Made by a program: the position numbers and the translations under genes. From Meandrina meandrites (taxonomy: Eukaryota; Cnidaria; Anthozoa; Scleractinia; Meandrinidae), in assembly GCA_963693305.1 (NCBI GenBank), contig OY855909.1, positions 2,020,501 through 2,084,500 of the forward strand: a stretch of DNA of 64,000 bases, in the 5' to 3' direction. Shown here piece after piece: positions 34,042 through 45,295 of this stretch; position 1 is the first letter of the stretch; each line of letters begins with the position of its first letter. The notes under the pieces were generated by a model. It saw only the letters and a list, made by a program, of their open reading frames with translations. It did not search any database and had not been told where the DNA came from.

Positions 34042-37001
34042 ATGGTTAGTACATGAATTTTGATTATTGTTTATAGTTTGATTGACCAGTAAAAGTGTGT
34101 TTTACATTAATTTTAAGGGAGGGTTTCACAGCTCACCTCTTTTGCAAGCTACAATACAAATTTTATGTTCGGCACTCTGTAATTGTGGCTTCCCAAGCTC
34201 TCTTGATCAAAATGGTCAACAAGTAGTTCCAGGGAAACTGCCTTTTCATCCCTGATCTGCCAGCTCTGGTAAATATTCACAGCACTTTTCATAATTCCCT
34301 TGCAATTAAATATGGAAAAGTTGCTCTGGCATTTTCACAGTGCAATTCATAACAAACAAGGAACAAAAATTCTTGTGATACTGCACTTTGAAAAACCTTT
34401 CATCAGAAATGCTTCTTGATTTGATCTGCGTAGTACTTTCTGAGAAACAACGTTAGAGCCTGTTTATTTGAAACATGTGCTTGGTGTTCTGTAATCAGTC
34501 ATGCAAAAGAATTACAGGACAGCTCAGAGCTTGCTGGCAGGCTATAAATATGCAAGCTCAAGTTATCTTGAGTTCACATTTACCTGCATGCATCACAAGG
34601 CTTGCTTTCACCCTTTAAGCGCTAATATCAGCGTACAAATTTTCCTGTCTGATTTCAATACATTTTCTTATACTATAAGTTGGGAGAATTTGTTAAAAGA
34701 TCAAAGCAATTTCTCCTAGGTGATCATTTTAATTCTCATAACCTTTTCCCTTGATGAAGTATTGATATTGTAAGGAGGAGTTTGATGTTGGTCACTCTTG
34801 GGACTTTAAGCAATATTTCTATCATTAGATTATGGTTAATATAAAGTGTGTAATCAAAGTACATCATTCTTGCTAAAATTTTCTTTTCTCTATTTCAGGC
34901 ATCTGGTATAAAAATGAGTCCAGAATGTAACGAGATGTTCAGTCTTGTCAAAGACAAAAAAAAACATGGACATGCTATCTTGATAATAAAAGACAAAAAG
35001 GAGATTGTTGTGGAAAAGTGTTTTGACCCACACTCAGACAAATCACCAGAAACAAGTGCACAAGTCTTCGATGAGATGAGGGAAGAAGTTCTAAAGAATG
35101 GAGGACCCCGTTACATCTTGTTTGACTTCTCATATTACCGGAAAAGTGGTACTTCTAAAGATGTTGTAGTATACATCTACTGGTGAGCAAAAAGCATTTT
35201 GCAGAATGTAACACAGAGCATGAATAGGGCAAAGTAATATTAGTATAGACCACACAAGTGAATAGTGCTGATTGGTTAACTTAAGAGGTGATTAGCAACT
35301 ACTATCTACCTTTGAGCAGCCTAAGAGAAACGAAATGGCTTCCCGTATCACTTCTTATAATATTGGTTAATGAACGTGTTGTTTTGGTCTGCTAGTTATT
35401 CAGCTTGTGTGGTATAATTATACTAAAACAATAATTATTCGCCTCCACTTTGATGAAGAATTGTTAAGATGGATTCTGCTGAAAGGTCGAGCAATAACTG
35501 CAAAAATTAATTACCAAGTTAGTTACTAGTTAGTTATTAGTTACTAAGTTAATATCAAATGTGGTAAAAATGCTCAAAATGTGTCAGTATTTTGTTTTAA
35601 ACTGACCTGAAACATCCATTCTAACTTTAATATGGGTAAGTTCAAATTCATTTTTCTCTCACAGGTCAGCTTGAGAGCTTCAATAAGTTCTTAACTGTAT
35701 TCAAACTGTACTATACCATGAGTTGTTTTTGGTAACTTTATTTTTGCCTTTATTGCTCAAATGCTCAGCATAAACCATCTTAAATATTATAAGTCACACA
35801 CCCAGTAGAAGAAATTGTTGTAACATTGTGTTCATGTGGACGAAAGGCTCTCCTTGGCAGGCGGACCACATAGATTAGTTTGGAAATTGATAATGAAATG
35901 GTCGTAAGTAGCAGGGTTTTTGTTAGAGCCAGGACCTTTAGTCTGTTATTTCAATTTTGTTCCTGGCTATTTTACGCGAGGCTGTAAGTATTTGAGTAAA
36001 TGAGCAGAAGTGGCCTGCAATGCACCATTTGAATTGAATAGAACTGTGGAAATACAAATAGAATGAAGATGTGATCATCGCAGTGGTAATCATTGTGTTC
36101 CTTTCACAGATTTTCGTTGATGGGCTCAACATATTTGCCTGCTCTCCATGTTTGGTTCGTCATGGCTCAGTTGGTAGAGCATTGCAGCGTGAATGCATAG
36201 GGCATGTGTTTGATTCCCATTGAAGTTCCAAAAAAATTTTTCTTTGGGGGGGCCGGGGGGCTAATAGGCCATTCCCCTTATGAAACTTGCCCGAAGGTAA
36301 TCATGGTGGTTGTATTCATCGCCGCACGTCAAGTCTTGAACGTGTCACGCGCACGATGAATACAACTACCATGATTCCCTGCGCGCAAGTGTCATAAGGG
36401 GAATGGCCTCTTCGCAATTGCTCAAATAGCTATTACAATTGCGATTATCACATTTTCATTCTACCGTGCACCCGTTGGTCCCCAATAATTTAAATATTGC
36501 CAGGGGGAGGCAACATACTCCAGGCAATGGGAGGGGGATACCTTGCTATTTGCATATTTAGTCCCTGCTATTCAAAACCTCAACAAAACCCCTGAATTAG
36601 GCATGGCAATGAAAAAGGTTGAGCAAGCCAAGTACAAAGGTTTTTCTCCCCATCAATGTTTTAGAGGTCATGAGTTTGACTGCTTGTGAGAAGTTGTATT
36701 TTTTCCACTGGATAGTGTTCTTATTGCTTTAAGTCAATAACATTGTAATACCATCATTGTTTTCCGCATTACCTGTATGTTCGCAATGATTTGCTCAGGT
36801 TTGTTGACTCTGGGATGGCATTCATTTTATACTTGCAGGTGTCCCGATACCATAGGGGTCAAAGACAAGATGATTTACGCCTCTACAAATGAAGTTCTGA
36901 AGAAATCATTTCATGGCGTTAAGCAATTTGAGTGTCATGATGAAGATGAGTTCAGCTTCAAGGAGATCGCAGAAAGATTGGAAAAAACTGATAGAGCATG
37001 A
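34042..37001 (+). CDS. ADF: ADF/cofilin, copy B
   Basis: Coding exons 34042-34044 (ATG only), 34899-35182 and 36839-37001, with splice sites identical in position to copy A; 149 residues. The phosphorylatable Ser3 and the YILFDFSYY motif are kept. It differs from copy A at 17 residues by my count, mostly between residues 20 and 70 (for example DKKKHGH against DQHKHGH and KCFDPHSDKS against KSFDRHADKT), plus IGVKDKM against IRVKDRM at the actin-binding helix. The frame is intact and both promoters are preserved, so both copies look functional. Poly(A) signals are at 37099 and 37195. Confidence 0.95.
36156..36230 (+). repeat. tRNA-like SINE head in ADF B intron
   Basis: Counterpart of 27447-27522 with the same A and B boxes. 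Confidence 0.55.
36267..36408. repeat. Hairpin MITE in ADF B intron
   Basis: Counterpart of 27559-27700; GGCCATTCCCC ends in inverted orientation. Confidence 0.85.
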
Positions 37002-37098
37002 GTATACTGTCAAATATTGTTATGCAAGCTTCGTGATGGATTTTTGATAAGAAATTCCAATCAACACTGTAATTGCTTCCCAGGAATGTGTAATTTTG

Positions 37099-37200
37099 AA
37101 TAAAATAACATGACATGTGCAACTGTATAATGTAGTTAAATTTGTTTTAATTGTAAAGTGTGCACTTAATTACATGAACAGTAAAAGAGGAGTCAATAAA
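37099..37200 (+). terminator. ADF copy B poly(A) signals
   Basis: AATAAA at 37099-37104 and 37195-37200, as in copy A. Confidence 0.6.
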
Positions 37201-38593
37201 TCTCAAGTTTCTTCGATGTTTCAAAAGTAAACACAGCTAAATTTATTCAATAATTGTTATAACTGGCCTTTATACAAGTTACATGTATATGAACCCCATT
37301 TAAACACTTGGTACATTTTAGAAAATTTAAAAAAATATTACAGTTGAACCTTGACCATCTGAATAAAAATAAATATATCTTTATAACATCATTATGATTA
37401 ACCATGCCCCAACGTGGCTTCTACTGCCGATGTAAACAAAAGGAAGTATTACAGTGAACTCAACGTAAACCAGTTGGATTTTTTTAACCTTTTGATTAAA
37501 GTTTGAATATCACCAACCCCTGTTTCCTTACATTTTCATTTTATCCAGCTGACACAGTAGCTGTTCAAAGGAAAGTGGCATTGTTTGTTCAGTGGAACCC
37601 TGTTTATACAGACACCAAGGGGACATTCCAAAACTTGACTCCTCACAAGTCCTCTCGCGGCTTCGTGGCCAAGACAAAAGCACATGCGGCCACTACAAAG
37701 CACTTGCTTGCGAGATCCCGCCAGCTATGCAGGCTAATTCCAAAGTGTCCATATTATTAGGGTGTCTGTATTTACCTGTCGGACCTATTCATTTATATCT
37801 GGTCTCGAGTACTTGCTGCATGCCATGGTAGATTGGCTTGATGGTTTCTAGACATGGTACTGATACCTGCCGAGAAGGAAAAAGAGTGCTCTTATGAAAG
37901 GATAGACAATCAAATTAACTACCATTCTCGTTGGGGAACATTTGCTAGAAAAGTAGCAACGTAACGATCAAAATCATTAGCTGGAACGTAACGCCACTAC
38001 ACTATGTCTCAGTGGGAACATCTAGAAACATTCATAAGTGCCCTTATGATCGACATAATCATAATATAATCGCAAGGAAATGATGGATCATTCTAAAATT
38101 CCATGATTTTCCAGGTTTTTCATAACCCGTGTGAACCCTGTAAAGGTATGGGAAACAAGAAGTGTAGATCCCCCTCCCCCATTTTTGTTGCCCTTGTAAA
38201 CATTTTTATGATACCCACAAATACATTGAGTGGAACGTAATGAATTCAAAGTAGTGCTTTGCTGAAGAACTCTACACAATGATCCAGGAAAAATATTGAC
38301 CGTATATTCCAATGACACGAGCACCAAAGGCGAGCTGTTTAAGGATGGGGAGAGGGGATCGGAGGGTGTGCTCCTCCAAAATTTATTTTGTAGATTTTGT
38401 CTCCCTGAAGTGCCATGTCCAGGTTTTTTGAGTCACCCATTTTCCTTGGACGAGGATGATTTTGTCAAGATAAATTTCCATATTCAGGGTTCGCACACAA
38501 TGCATGCAGGGACAATGACGTTTCACAAGGGGTCTTCAAGAATTTTCAGGAAATTTGACAGAAAATTTCAAAAAAGTAAATAAAAGTAGCTGA

Positions 38594-39177
38594 CAACTTC
38601 TGTGTTGAATGATTGTTCGACAAAAGTTGCGTTATCTTGCAGAGAGACGTTTGATACTGACGACATACGATACAAGGTCAAAGGTCTTGAAATTGTTGAG
38701 CCCTTTTGTTTTAAAAAATTTAAAGATTTCTGTTTACTAAATCTAATAAAACACATCAAATATAATTTGTCTCTTTCGTTTATACTGAGAATTAGTCCTT
38801 TCTAACTGCCCGGCAGTATTTTGCTTTCAGTTCTGCGCGGTGTTTTCATGTTGAGTTAAACTTGATTTCTTTTCTACTGAAGTTTATTCCTGAACAACTT
38901 CTGTGTTGAATGATTATTTTACAAAAGTTGCGTTATCTTGTAGCGCGACATCCGATACTGACGACATACCATACAAGGTCAAACGCTGTCTTGAAAATGT
39001 TTGGCCCTTTTCTTTTAAAAAATGTAAAGATTTCTGTTTACTAAATCTAATAAAGCACATCAAATATAATTTGTCCCTTTCGTTTATACTTAGATTCAGT
39101 CCTTCCTAACTGCGCAGGAGTATTTTGCTTTGAGTTCTATGCAGTGATTTTTTTGTTGAGTTGAACTTGACCTTTTC
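38594..39177 (+). repeat. Two tandem ~290-bp units with matching open frames
   Basis: Units start at about 38594 and 38893, each beginning AACTTCTGTGTTGAATGATT. Each keeps a plus-strand frame of about 67 codons (38602-38805, 38903-39109) with shared core KFKDFCLLNLIKHIKYN or KCKDFCLLNL, and length differences that preserve frame. I do not recognise a family, and an untranslated repeat is equally possible. Confidence 0.55.
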
Positions 39178-39567
39178 CATGTGTTAATTTACCAATCCTC
39201 TTTGGTTCGATTCATGGAGTAATTCTCACATTAATCTCCCAAATTGTAAGTCGGATGCCAGCATTAAGCGATGACACGTCATTCTTAATGATGTCATCGC
39301 TTAAAAAGTCTGACCAAGTTCCAGTCTGGATCTGTGCCTGCACATGGACCTGGCCTGCTTGATCCACTGTCTAAGTACCACAAGTCATCTATTACTGTTG
39401 AAACTGGGAGGATAAGCACTGCTTTTGCCTGAATACTGAACCCAAAGTTGTCAAGACTGTATTGCATGATTCTGGGCTTTACTGCGTTATTATTATGTGA
39501 TAGAAATTAAACAATGTAAGACTTACAGTGAAAAGCGGGTGAAGTTGTTGATTTCTTTTGTGTTTAC

Positions 39568-42500
39568 CTTGGGTTCCATCACAAGTCAACAATGTCAAAT
39601 AAAACACAACTTGGTGCTATGGAGAAATCACAAGTTCCAAACATTCAAAATCAGGAACTTGATTGTACAAATCTATCACATAGTTAAGTTTTAGCTTCAT
39701 CATGCAGGTTCGAAATCTGGATAAAGGAGGAGAATTGAGCATGGGGTTCCAATTTCCAATTCTGTGAAAACATGTACTTTCACAAAACCAAACCAAGGAA
39801 AGTCACTGATATTAGTGTAGGATTAAAGCAAACTGCAGTCTGTAGACAAAGTTCTGGGCATATGATATGGTATAATTTGTAAAAAAAAACACACAAGAAG
39901 CAGAGAACACAATCTTAAGTGATACTCAAAAGGTAAAACTGTTTAAAATGGAGGCTTCTAATAGTTATTGGTGATATTTGAGGTGAGTTAACATACTTAT
40001 CTTTCCTATCGCTATTAGATCATTGGTCCCGCCCTGCCCTGTCATCCACTCTACTGATCACATGAAAATAATTAAGGAAATGGATTGCACTTGGATAAGG
40101 CCCACCAAACCATTAATATCTCAAATTTTCAGGCCAATACATTTTCTCTTGTATAACTCAAGGCTTATCAGATGGCCGGTGCCTTGTCTGTGCCCCCCCC
40201 CCCCCCCCCCCGCCACACACACACACACCTCTCTGACCTCATTCCTGCATGTTAATTGAAGGGCTGGGGGCATAACCAGCCTATGTTAAAGTTTGCCTGA
40301 TTTTGTGCATGCTCATTGTTTGGAAATGAGAGGTTTCCTTTGTAGTTTCTCCTTCCACAAAAAGAATTGCAAAGAAAACTAGCAAAAAACTTATGGAGAT
40401 GTTTTCTATTTATTTCTAGTGCACATGCAAAGAATTAAGAAAATCTGAAAAATTAATATAAAAAGTGGTCTAAAATTCAACATAGAATTCTTATGCCCCT
40501 GGCCCTTCATCACTTCCCTTAAGACAAGATGATCATAATTTACAAGTTACAAGTTAATTAAAATAGCATCAGTTAAGCAAGGTACATTAACATATACCAT
40601 GGTTATGACTTCATTGATAACCACATCAACAATTTTGTGCTGTTCAATAAACTGACTTGTCTCTAGTCCAAGCAATCCAGATCTGGTGAATTGAACTCCG
40701 AGATCCTTAACAACCAACACAGATTCTGTGGGAGGATTTTTGTTAGGATTAGGCCACTATCAATAATATTATTGATCAATATTGATAAAGTTACCAATAA
40801 CATTTACCTAGTAAGAAACTACCTTCAATGGGCATTTCACCAGTAGGGCCCCCAAGGGGAGAAGGAAATCCTGAACACCACATGGAGACCAACCAGTGTG
40901 AAACAGGCTAGAGGATGGAGAACATAGGGTGAGGTGAAGGCCACAGGACAGCATTGATAGAGACAGAGTGTGGAGGTATTATGTGACATTTGGCATGAAG
41001 TGGACAGCTAGGTAACAGGTTGGGGCCAAGTCTGGAACAACATAGTTTGGTGGGCCTAATGCTACGACTGGTTCAACATTAAAAATTTAAGATGGTTTCC
41101 GCTGAACAATCGAGCAATAAAGGCAAAAATATAGAAACCAAAAAGAACTCTTAGCATATTTATTAACAGTTTGGATACAGTTAAGAAGAACTTATCGAAA
41201 CTTTAGCCCTCAAGCTGATCCCGTGAGAGAAAAATGAATTTAAAGTTATCCAATATAATTTTTAGTTTAAAATAGACATTTCACATCAGTTCAAAACAAC
41301 ATGCATTTTAAGCATTTTTACAAGGTTTGACCTTAACTTTCTCGAGAATGCTTAAGAATTTAACCACGAGGTCGCTTATAGAAATGAATTACAGTGAGAT
41401 GGTTCAAACAGTATACAAAACGTTACCGTTCTTTGAGTAGATTTTTGGTAAATAATTTTTGCAGTTATTGATGTCTTAACGATGAATCGTTATACCCTCA
41501 CCTTTGTGGACATCAAGGCAATATAATTTCAGGAAGACAACTGCTAACAGTAAAAATGTCCAAACCAGAAAGTTGGTCAATGACAAGAATTCCTAAAAGG
41601 AGAAGTACAGTAAATAATTATTGGCCTTCAATAATAACATTATATTATAAGGGTTTATGCATGATGCGTGATAAGGATTCATGAATTTTTGGCTCAATCT
41701 GCTGTTTCAAGTATACGTGACACATGTATTTGGTTAAAAGTTGTGTGTGATACAGGATCACAGCCCCCCCTCCCCCATTTGCTACCCTCTGATAAATACC
41801 TCCTACAAAAACCCTCAACCTTTTTGCGTTGACATACAAAAAATAGACTGCACCCACCTTGTAGAGAGCACTCAAGACATTTAGTTTTACTAGGTTAGCC
41901 TGATTAGCATTTGACAGTTGGCAGGGGAGGGGGGGGGGGAAGGAATGCCTGTTTTTGTCATTGTATGTGTCCCATCCTTTTTTTGCCATATAGTCTTTTT
42001 TCAAACAGGAAGTCCCCAGATCGATCACTGAGTGCATTTTGCCTAGTTCCTGTACGTCTTTCTCCCAGGCCTTCACGGGATCCTATGACCTCAATACTTG
42101 TTTCGGCGACATATCCAGGTGAACTGCTGGCAAACTGCTCACTTTTTTGCTCGGAGCACATGACCCGAAAAGGGTTGACTGCGATGAAAATAGAAGCCTA
42201 GGAACTAGGCAAGAGCACATTCACATAGACATTACATCAGCAGTGGGATTTGAGTTTGGGGACCCTGTGATCTTAGACTGCATGCAGTCTGTTTTTCTCT
42301 CGAAATTCAGAAAGGGAATGCTGTAAACTAGGGTTTAAGACGCGAGACGGGGAGATTGTGGCGAGACAACAGCGCGCGAGGAAAAATAGACTGCGGACTC
42401 TTATGCATTTTTTGAGGATATCCGTCAGCCCAGCAACGAAGAAGCTTATTGGCCACTGTGCGCAATCTTAAGTTGCGTGCGCGCAATGGCGTTACGGATC

Positions 42501-43300
42501 TTATGTGTTTGCGTCAACACGTCAACGCAGTGTTTTGTTTCACGAAATTCCTTTAAATGAGCTTGAAAATTCATCTTACACAACCAAGCGCCTCTTAACG
42601 TCCTGTTATTAATCTTGTTATGGAGCGGAATTTTCTTAATGTCTTGAAGAAAAGTTTATAACGAGCTAAAGCAGCGCGTGTGCAAATAAAAAAGCAGTTA
42701 ATCGCGAGATCCTTGACGCCATTCCGCGCGCACAATTTAAATTGGCCAATCAGCTTCTCCGTTGCTGGGCTGACGGGCATATCCTCAAAAATTACAAAAG
42801 AGTCCGTAGTCGGTTTTTACTCGTCTCGTCCCAAGCCCTTTCCGTCCATACCGCCTGGTGGTTCGCCCAGTTCCCGATATAAAAGCGCTCTCCGACCCTT
42901 AGAGAAAAGACCGACTACAAGTAGTCTACTGTGATCTCAGTGGTACGTGAAAGATGGGAGACATGACAAATGAATCATGAATATCGAATGAAATTTTTCA
43001 ATGAATCACGAATCATTGAGGTAAAACAAGACAGGAATCGTGAATATCCAAAGTCCAATGATTCCGCTTCCACCCCCGATTTTTAGCTTTTTAGTTCAAC
43101 ATTCTATCCATCTCTCTTACCTGGCTGACAGCACCAAATGCAACAATGCAAGGTAAAATGAAAACAAGAGAATTCAACGATGACTCCCTTGAACGTTCAA
43201 TTACAAATGAAGATGATGAAACGCCATCTCCTTTGAAAGAAACCTTCAACTTTCGGCCATGGATACTCGAACCATCGAAATCACGCTGCTGTTTGTTCAT
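39568..43300 (-). CDS. PIGH: GPI-GlcNAc transferase subunit H (PIG-H), 3' end unresolved
   Basis: Minus-strand exons 43121-43300, 41502-41592, 40598-40725 and 39568-39616, all GT-AG with matching phase. PIG-H is an ER-membrane-associated subunit of the complex that adds GlcNAc to phosphatidylinositol, the first step of GPI-anchor synthesis. The protein shows two adjacent hydrophobic segments (SLVFILPCIVAFGAV and FLVWTFLLLAVVFLKL), then the PIG-H domain: ESVLVVKDLGVQFTRSG, QFIEQHKIVDVVINEVI and VVFYLTLL. The last junction is in phase 1. The expected conserved end was not found; a candidate terminal exon at 39385-39428 (after ATTCAG, ending in TGA) would add only 15 residues. It shares a 171-bp promoter with the PH-CaaX gene. 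Confidence 0.85.
40193..40228. repeat. Poly-C plus (AC)n
   Basis: C run followed by ACACACACACAC, in a PIGH intron. Confidence 0.85.
42389..42812. repeat. Foldback element in PIGH intron 1
   Basis: GGACTCTTATGCATTTTTTG, then CCGTCAGCCCAGCAACG and GCTTATTGGCC, recur as the reverse complement at about 42744-42812. The centre is unrelated. An 84-codon frame across the right arm is a by-product. Confidence 0.7.
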
Positions 43301-43471
43301 CCAGGACCAAGTAATTTTAAAATAATAGTTTATAAAAGACGCATAACATATCGCTATTCGTTCGCTTTTAAAATAAAAGTTTATAAAAGGCATACAACAT
43401 TTCATGTTGGTTCGCCATGTTGTTTTGGCGCTCAAAATACCCACAATGCTACGCGAACGTCCCAAACAAAT
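43301..43471. promoter_or_regulatory. Bidirectional promoter, PIGH / PH-CaaX
   Basis: The two start codons are 171 bp apart and face outward. The plus-strand start lies in AATATGGCGGAAAG, close to the ATGGCGG initiator/YY1-type element. No TATA box at a suitable distance. Confidence 0.55.
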
Positions 43472-44673
43472 ATGGCGGAAAGCGGCCAAAATGTCGATAA
43501 ACAGAGTGAAGGCAGTTCTGTGAGTGAAACAATTAACAAACAAGGGTGGCTAACAAAGCGAAGTCGACTATCTAAACGCTGGGATAAGCGGTGGTGCTGT
43601 CTCAAGAAAAATGAATTGTCTTATGGTATAACGGCTGAGGTATAGTGATCTCGAAGCTTTGATTTTGTCGGGTTCAAACACAAAATTCTTTGCAAACAGT
43701 AGTTTAAAGCTTACAATGTACGAGATTCCAACTGCTTTAACAAATACCTATTATACTTACGGCCTTTTAGTCTCCTTTTAACTACAATGGCTATATAATT
43801 AATGTAGTACCGAAAAGATTACGTTAAGCTTATACAATCATGTAATGACTTTAGCATTAATTGATGTCAACAAAATTCCATGGTTTGGGGGCTTCTGAGC
43901 AATTTCTTTTGTTTAAAAAATTATTTTTAGTCAGGCAATAATTTTTATGGTACATTAAGACAATCATGGTAGATGTTTTCATGTTCATTTGAGTTCACGG
44001 TCACAAGAAAGGCGCACATTTGAAGGGAGTTTGATTTTTCAAAACAAAAACAAATGTAAGTAAGTTTCTTAATGTTTCTTTACTAGCGTCTGTAGGTGTT
44101 AGCCCTCGTGTGTTTTAAGTGGTCCAAACAAGTGGTGATCAAATACCTTATTAGTCCAGAGGGAGATTTAGAAATAGTTTATGTTTTTGACTCTAGTAGC
44201 ATACAGTAGTAGACTCCAGGGTGCATTCCGCATAAATCCTACACCGAAGCTACGCCAAGGGTTTCAAAATTCCACGCCAAGCGCCTGATAAGCGGCCAAA
44301 ATTCTACGCCGATTCGCCGAGGAATGCTACTTTGCTACCAGCTTCCTTGCCACCGTTTAGCTGCGAAAGAGAGGCCGGAAGACTCTGGTAACTTTTGGTA
44401 ACGACTTTACCTCACGTAGTCACATAGTAACTGATATTCCAGCACCAGCAGAAATGAATATGCAGGCCAGGGTTATGCCAAATGCCGTCTTCATCTCCCA
44501 CCGCTGTACGCCAAAAACTCTGATCCCACGCCGGTGCGCCGCAAAATTTTAAAACCCACGCCGAAGATCTTCGGCGTAACCTACGCTAAATGCAGCCTGG
44601 AGTAGACTAAGGTGAAGATAGATGTTAGGAGATTTAAAGGACATTTTGGACATCTGGCCCCAGTTGTTCAAAG

Positions 44674-44710
<37 letters not shown>

Positions 44711-44747
44711 GCGGATAGTGTAGTTTGTTTTGCCAACACTTATCCGC

Positions 44748-44782
<35 letters not shown>

Positions 44783-45295
44783 TCTTTTGAACAACTGGGG
44801 CCTGCAGTGCATTCCCAGGGATCTACCCTGACAGGGTATTCACCATTTTAGAAATGAGAAGTATAAAATAAAGTCCTTTTAAAGCCAGATTCACAATGTG
44901 CCACGTTAAAAACAAGATGAAATCTGGTGCAATTTTCATCTCACAGTTGCTTGTGGGATCCTTTCTGTACAAGGCCATGTTGTCCCCAGTGGTGAATGGC
45001 GAATACCCTGGAATCTGTGTTAAAAAATTTTATGTCATATATGCATAAATTATGTAATCTATTTTTTGGTTTGCAGGATCAACACAAAGTAGTTACACTG
45101 GAGGGATGTGAACTGTCTGATTGCAGCATTGACAAAAAGCAATTTGCTTTTAGGATTAAACCAAGAGGGGGTAAACGTGTTTACTTCTTTTGTGCTGACA
45201 GTGAGCGGGACCAGCAGGAATGGATGCAAGCCATTTGCTTTGCAAAGGCATCAGGGAATATGGGTGATGGTTCACAAGCTTGTACTATACAGTAA
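43472..45295 (+). CDS. Small PH-domain protein with C-terminal CaaX box
   Basis: Exons 43472-43639 (donor GTATAG) and 45077-45295 (after TTTGCAG) give 128 residues. Nearly the whole protein is one pleckstrin-homology domain: KQGWLTKRSRLSKRWDKRW starts at about residue 23, and the invariant C-terminal Trp is in DQQEWMQAI. A basic KR-rich first loop suggests phosphoinositide binding. The protein ends CTIQ, a CaaX-type prenylation signal (Gln suggests farnesyl), so it is probably a doubly membrane-targeted adaptor. The frame is open upstream to 43259, but the ATG in AATATGGCGG is the best start. I cannot assign a vertebrate orthologue. Its intron carries two MITEs. Confidence 0.85.
44214..44602. 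repeat. MITE with CTCCAGG ends
   Basis: CTCCAGGGTGCATT on the left pairs with AATGCAGCCTGGAG on the right; internal ACGCCGAAG / CTTCGGCGT words. Intron of the PH-CaaX gene. Confidence 0.65.
44656..44802. repeat. Near-perfect hairpin MITE
   Basis: GGCCCCAGTTGTTCAAAG pairs with the right end, and the arms (GATAACGCTATCCACCGG, ACTATCCAGCGGATA) are almost perfectly complementary over about 65 bp. It is probably recent or under folding constraint. A decayed copy is at 7853-8020. Confidence 0.9.

Larger units (their letters stand above)
31846..38498 (+). repeat. Segmental duplication, copy B
   Basis: Direct repeat of 21918-31591. It is shorter because it lacks the 2.3-kb intron segment and MULE 1, but carries its own 1010-bp insertion at 31897-32906. 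About 360 bp downstream of the ADF gene (37231-37590) survive here and are missing from copy A. Confidence 0.95.

Noticed and set aside
42680..42934. 84-codon plus frame
   Set aside because: Runs through the right arm of a foldback element in PIGH intron 1.
43138..43308. Plus-strand coding-looking frame (MKTREFNDDSLERS)
   Set aside because: It is the antisense of PIGH exon 1, which has matching splice partners and family identity on the minus strand.
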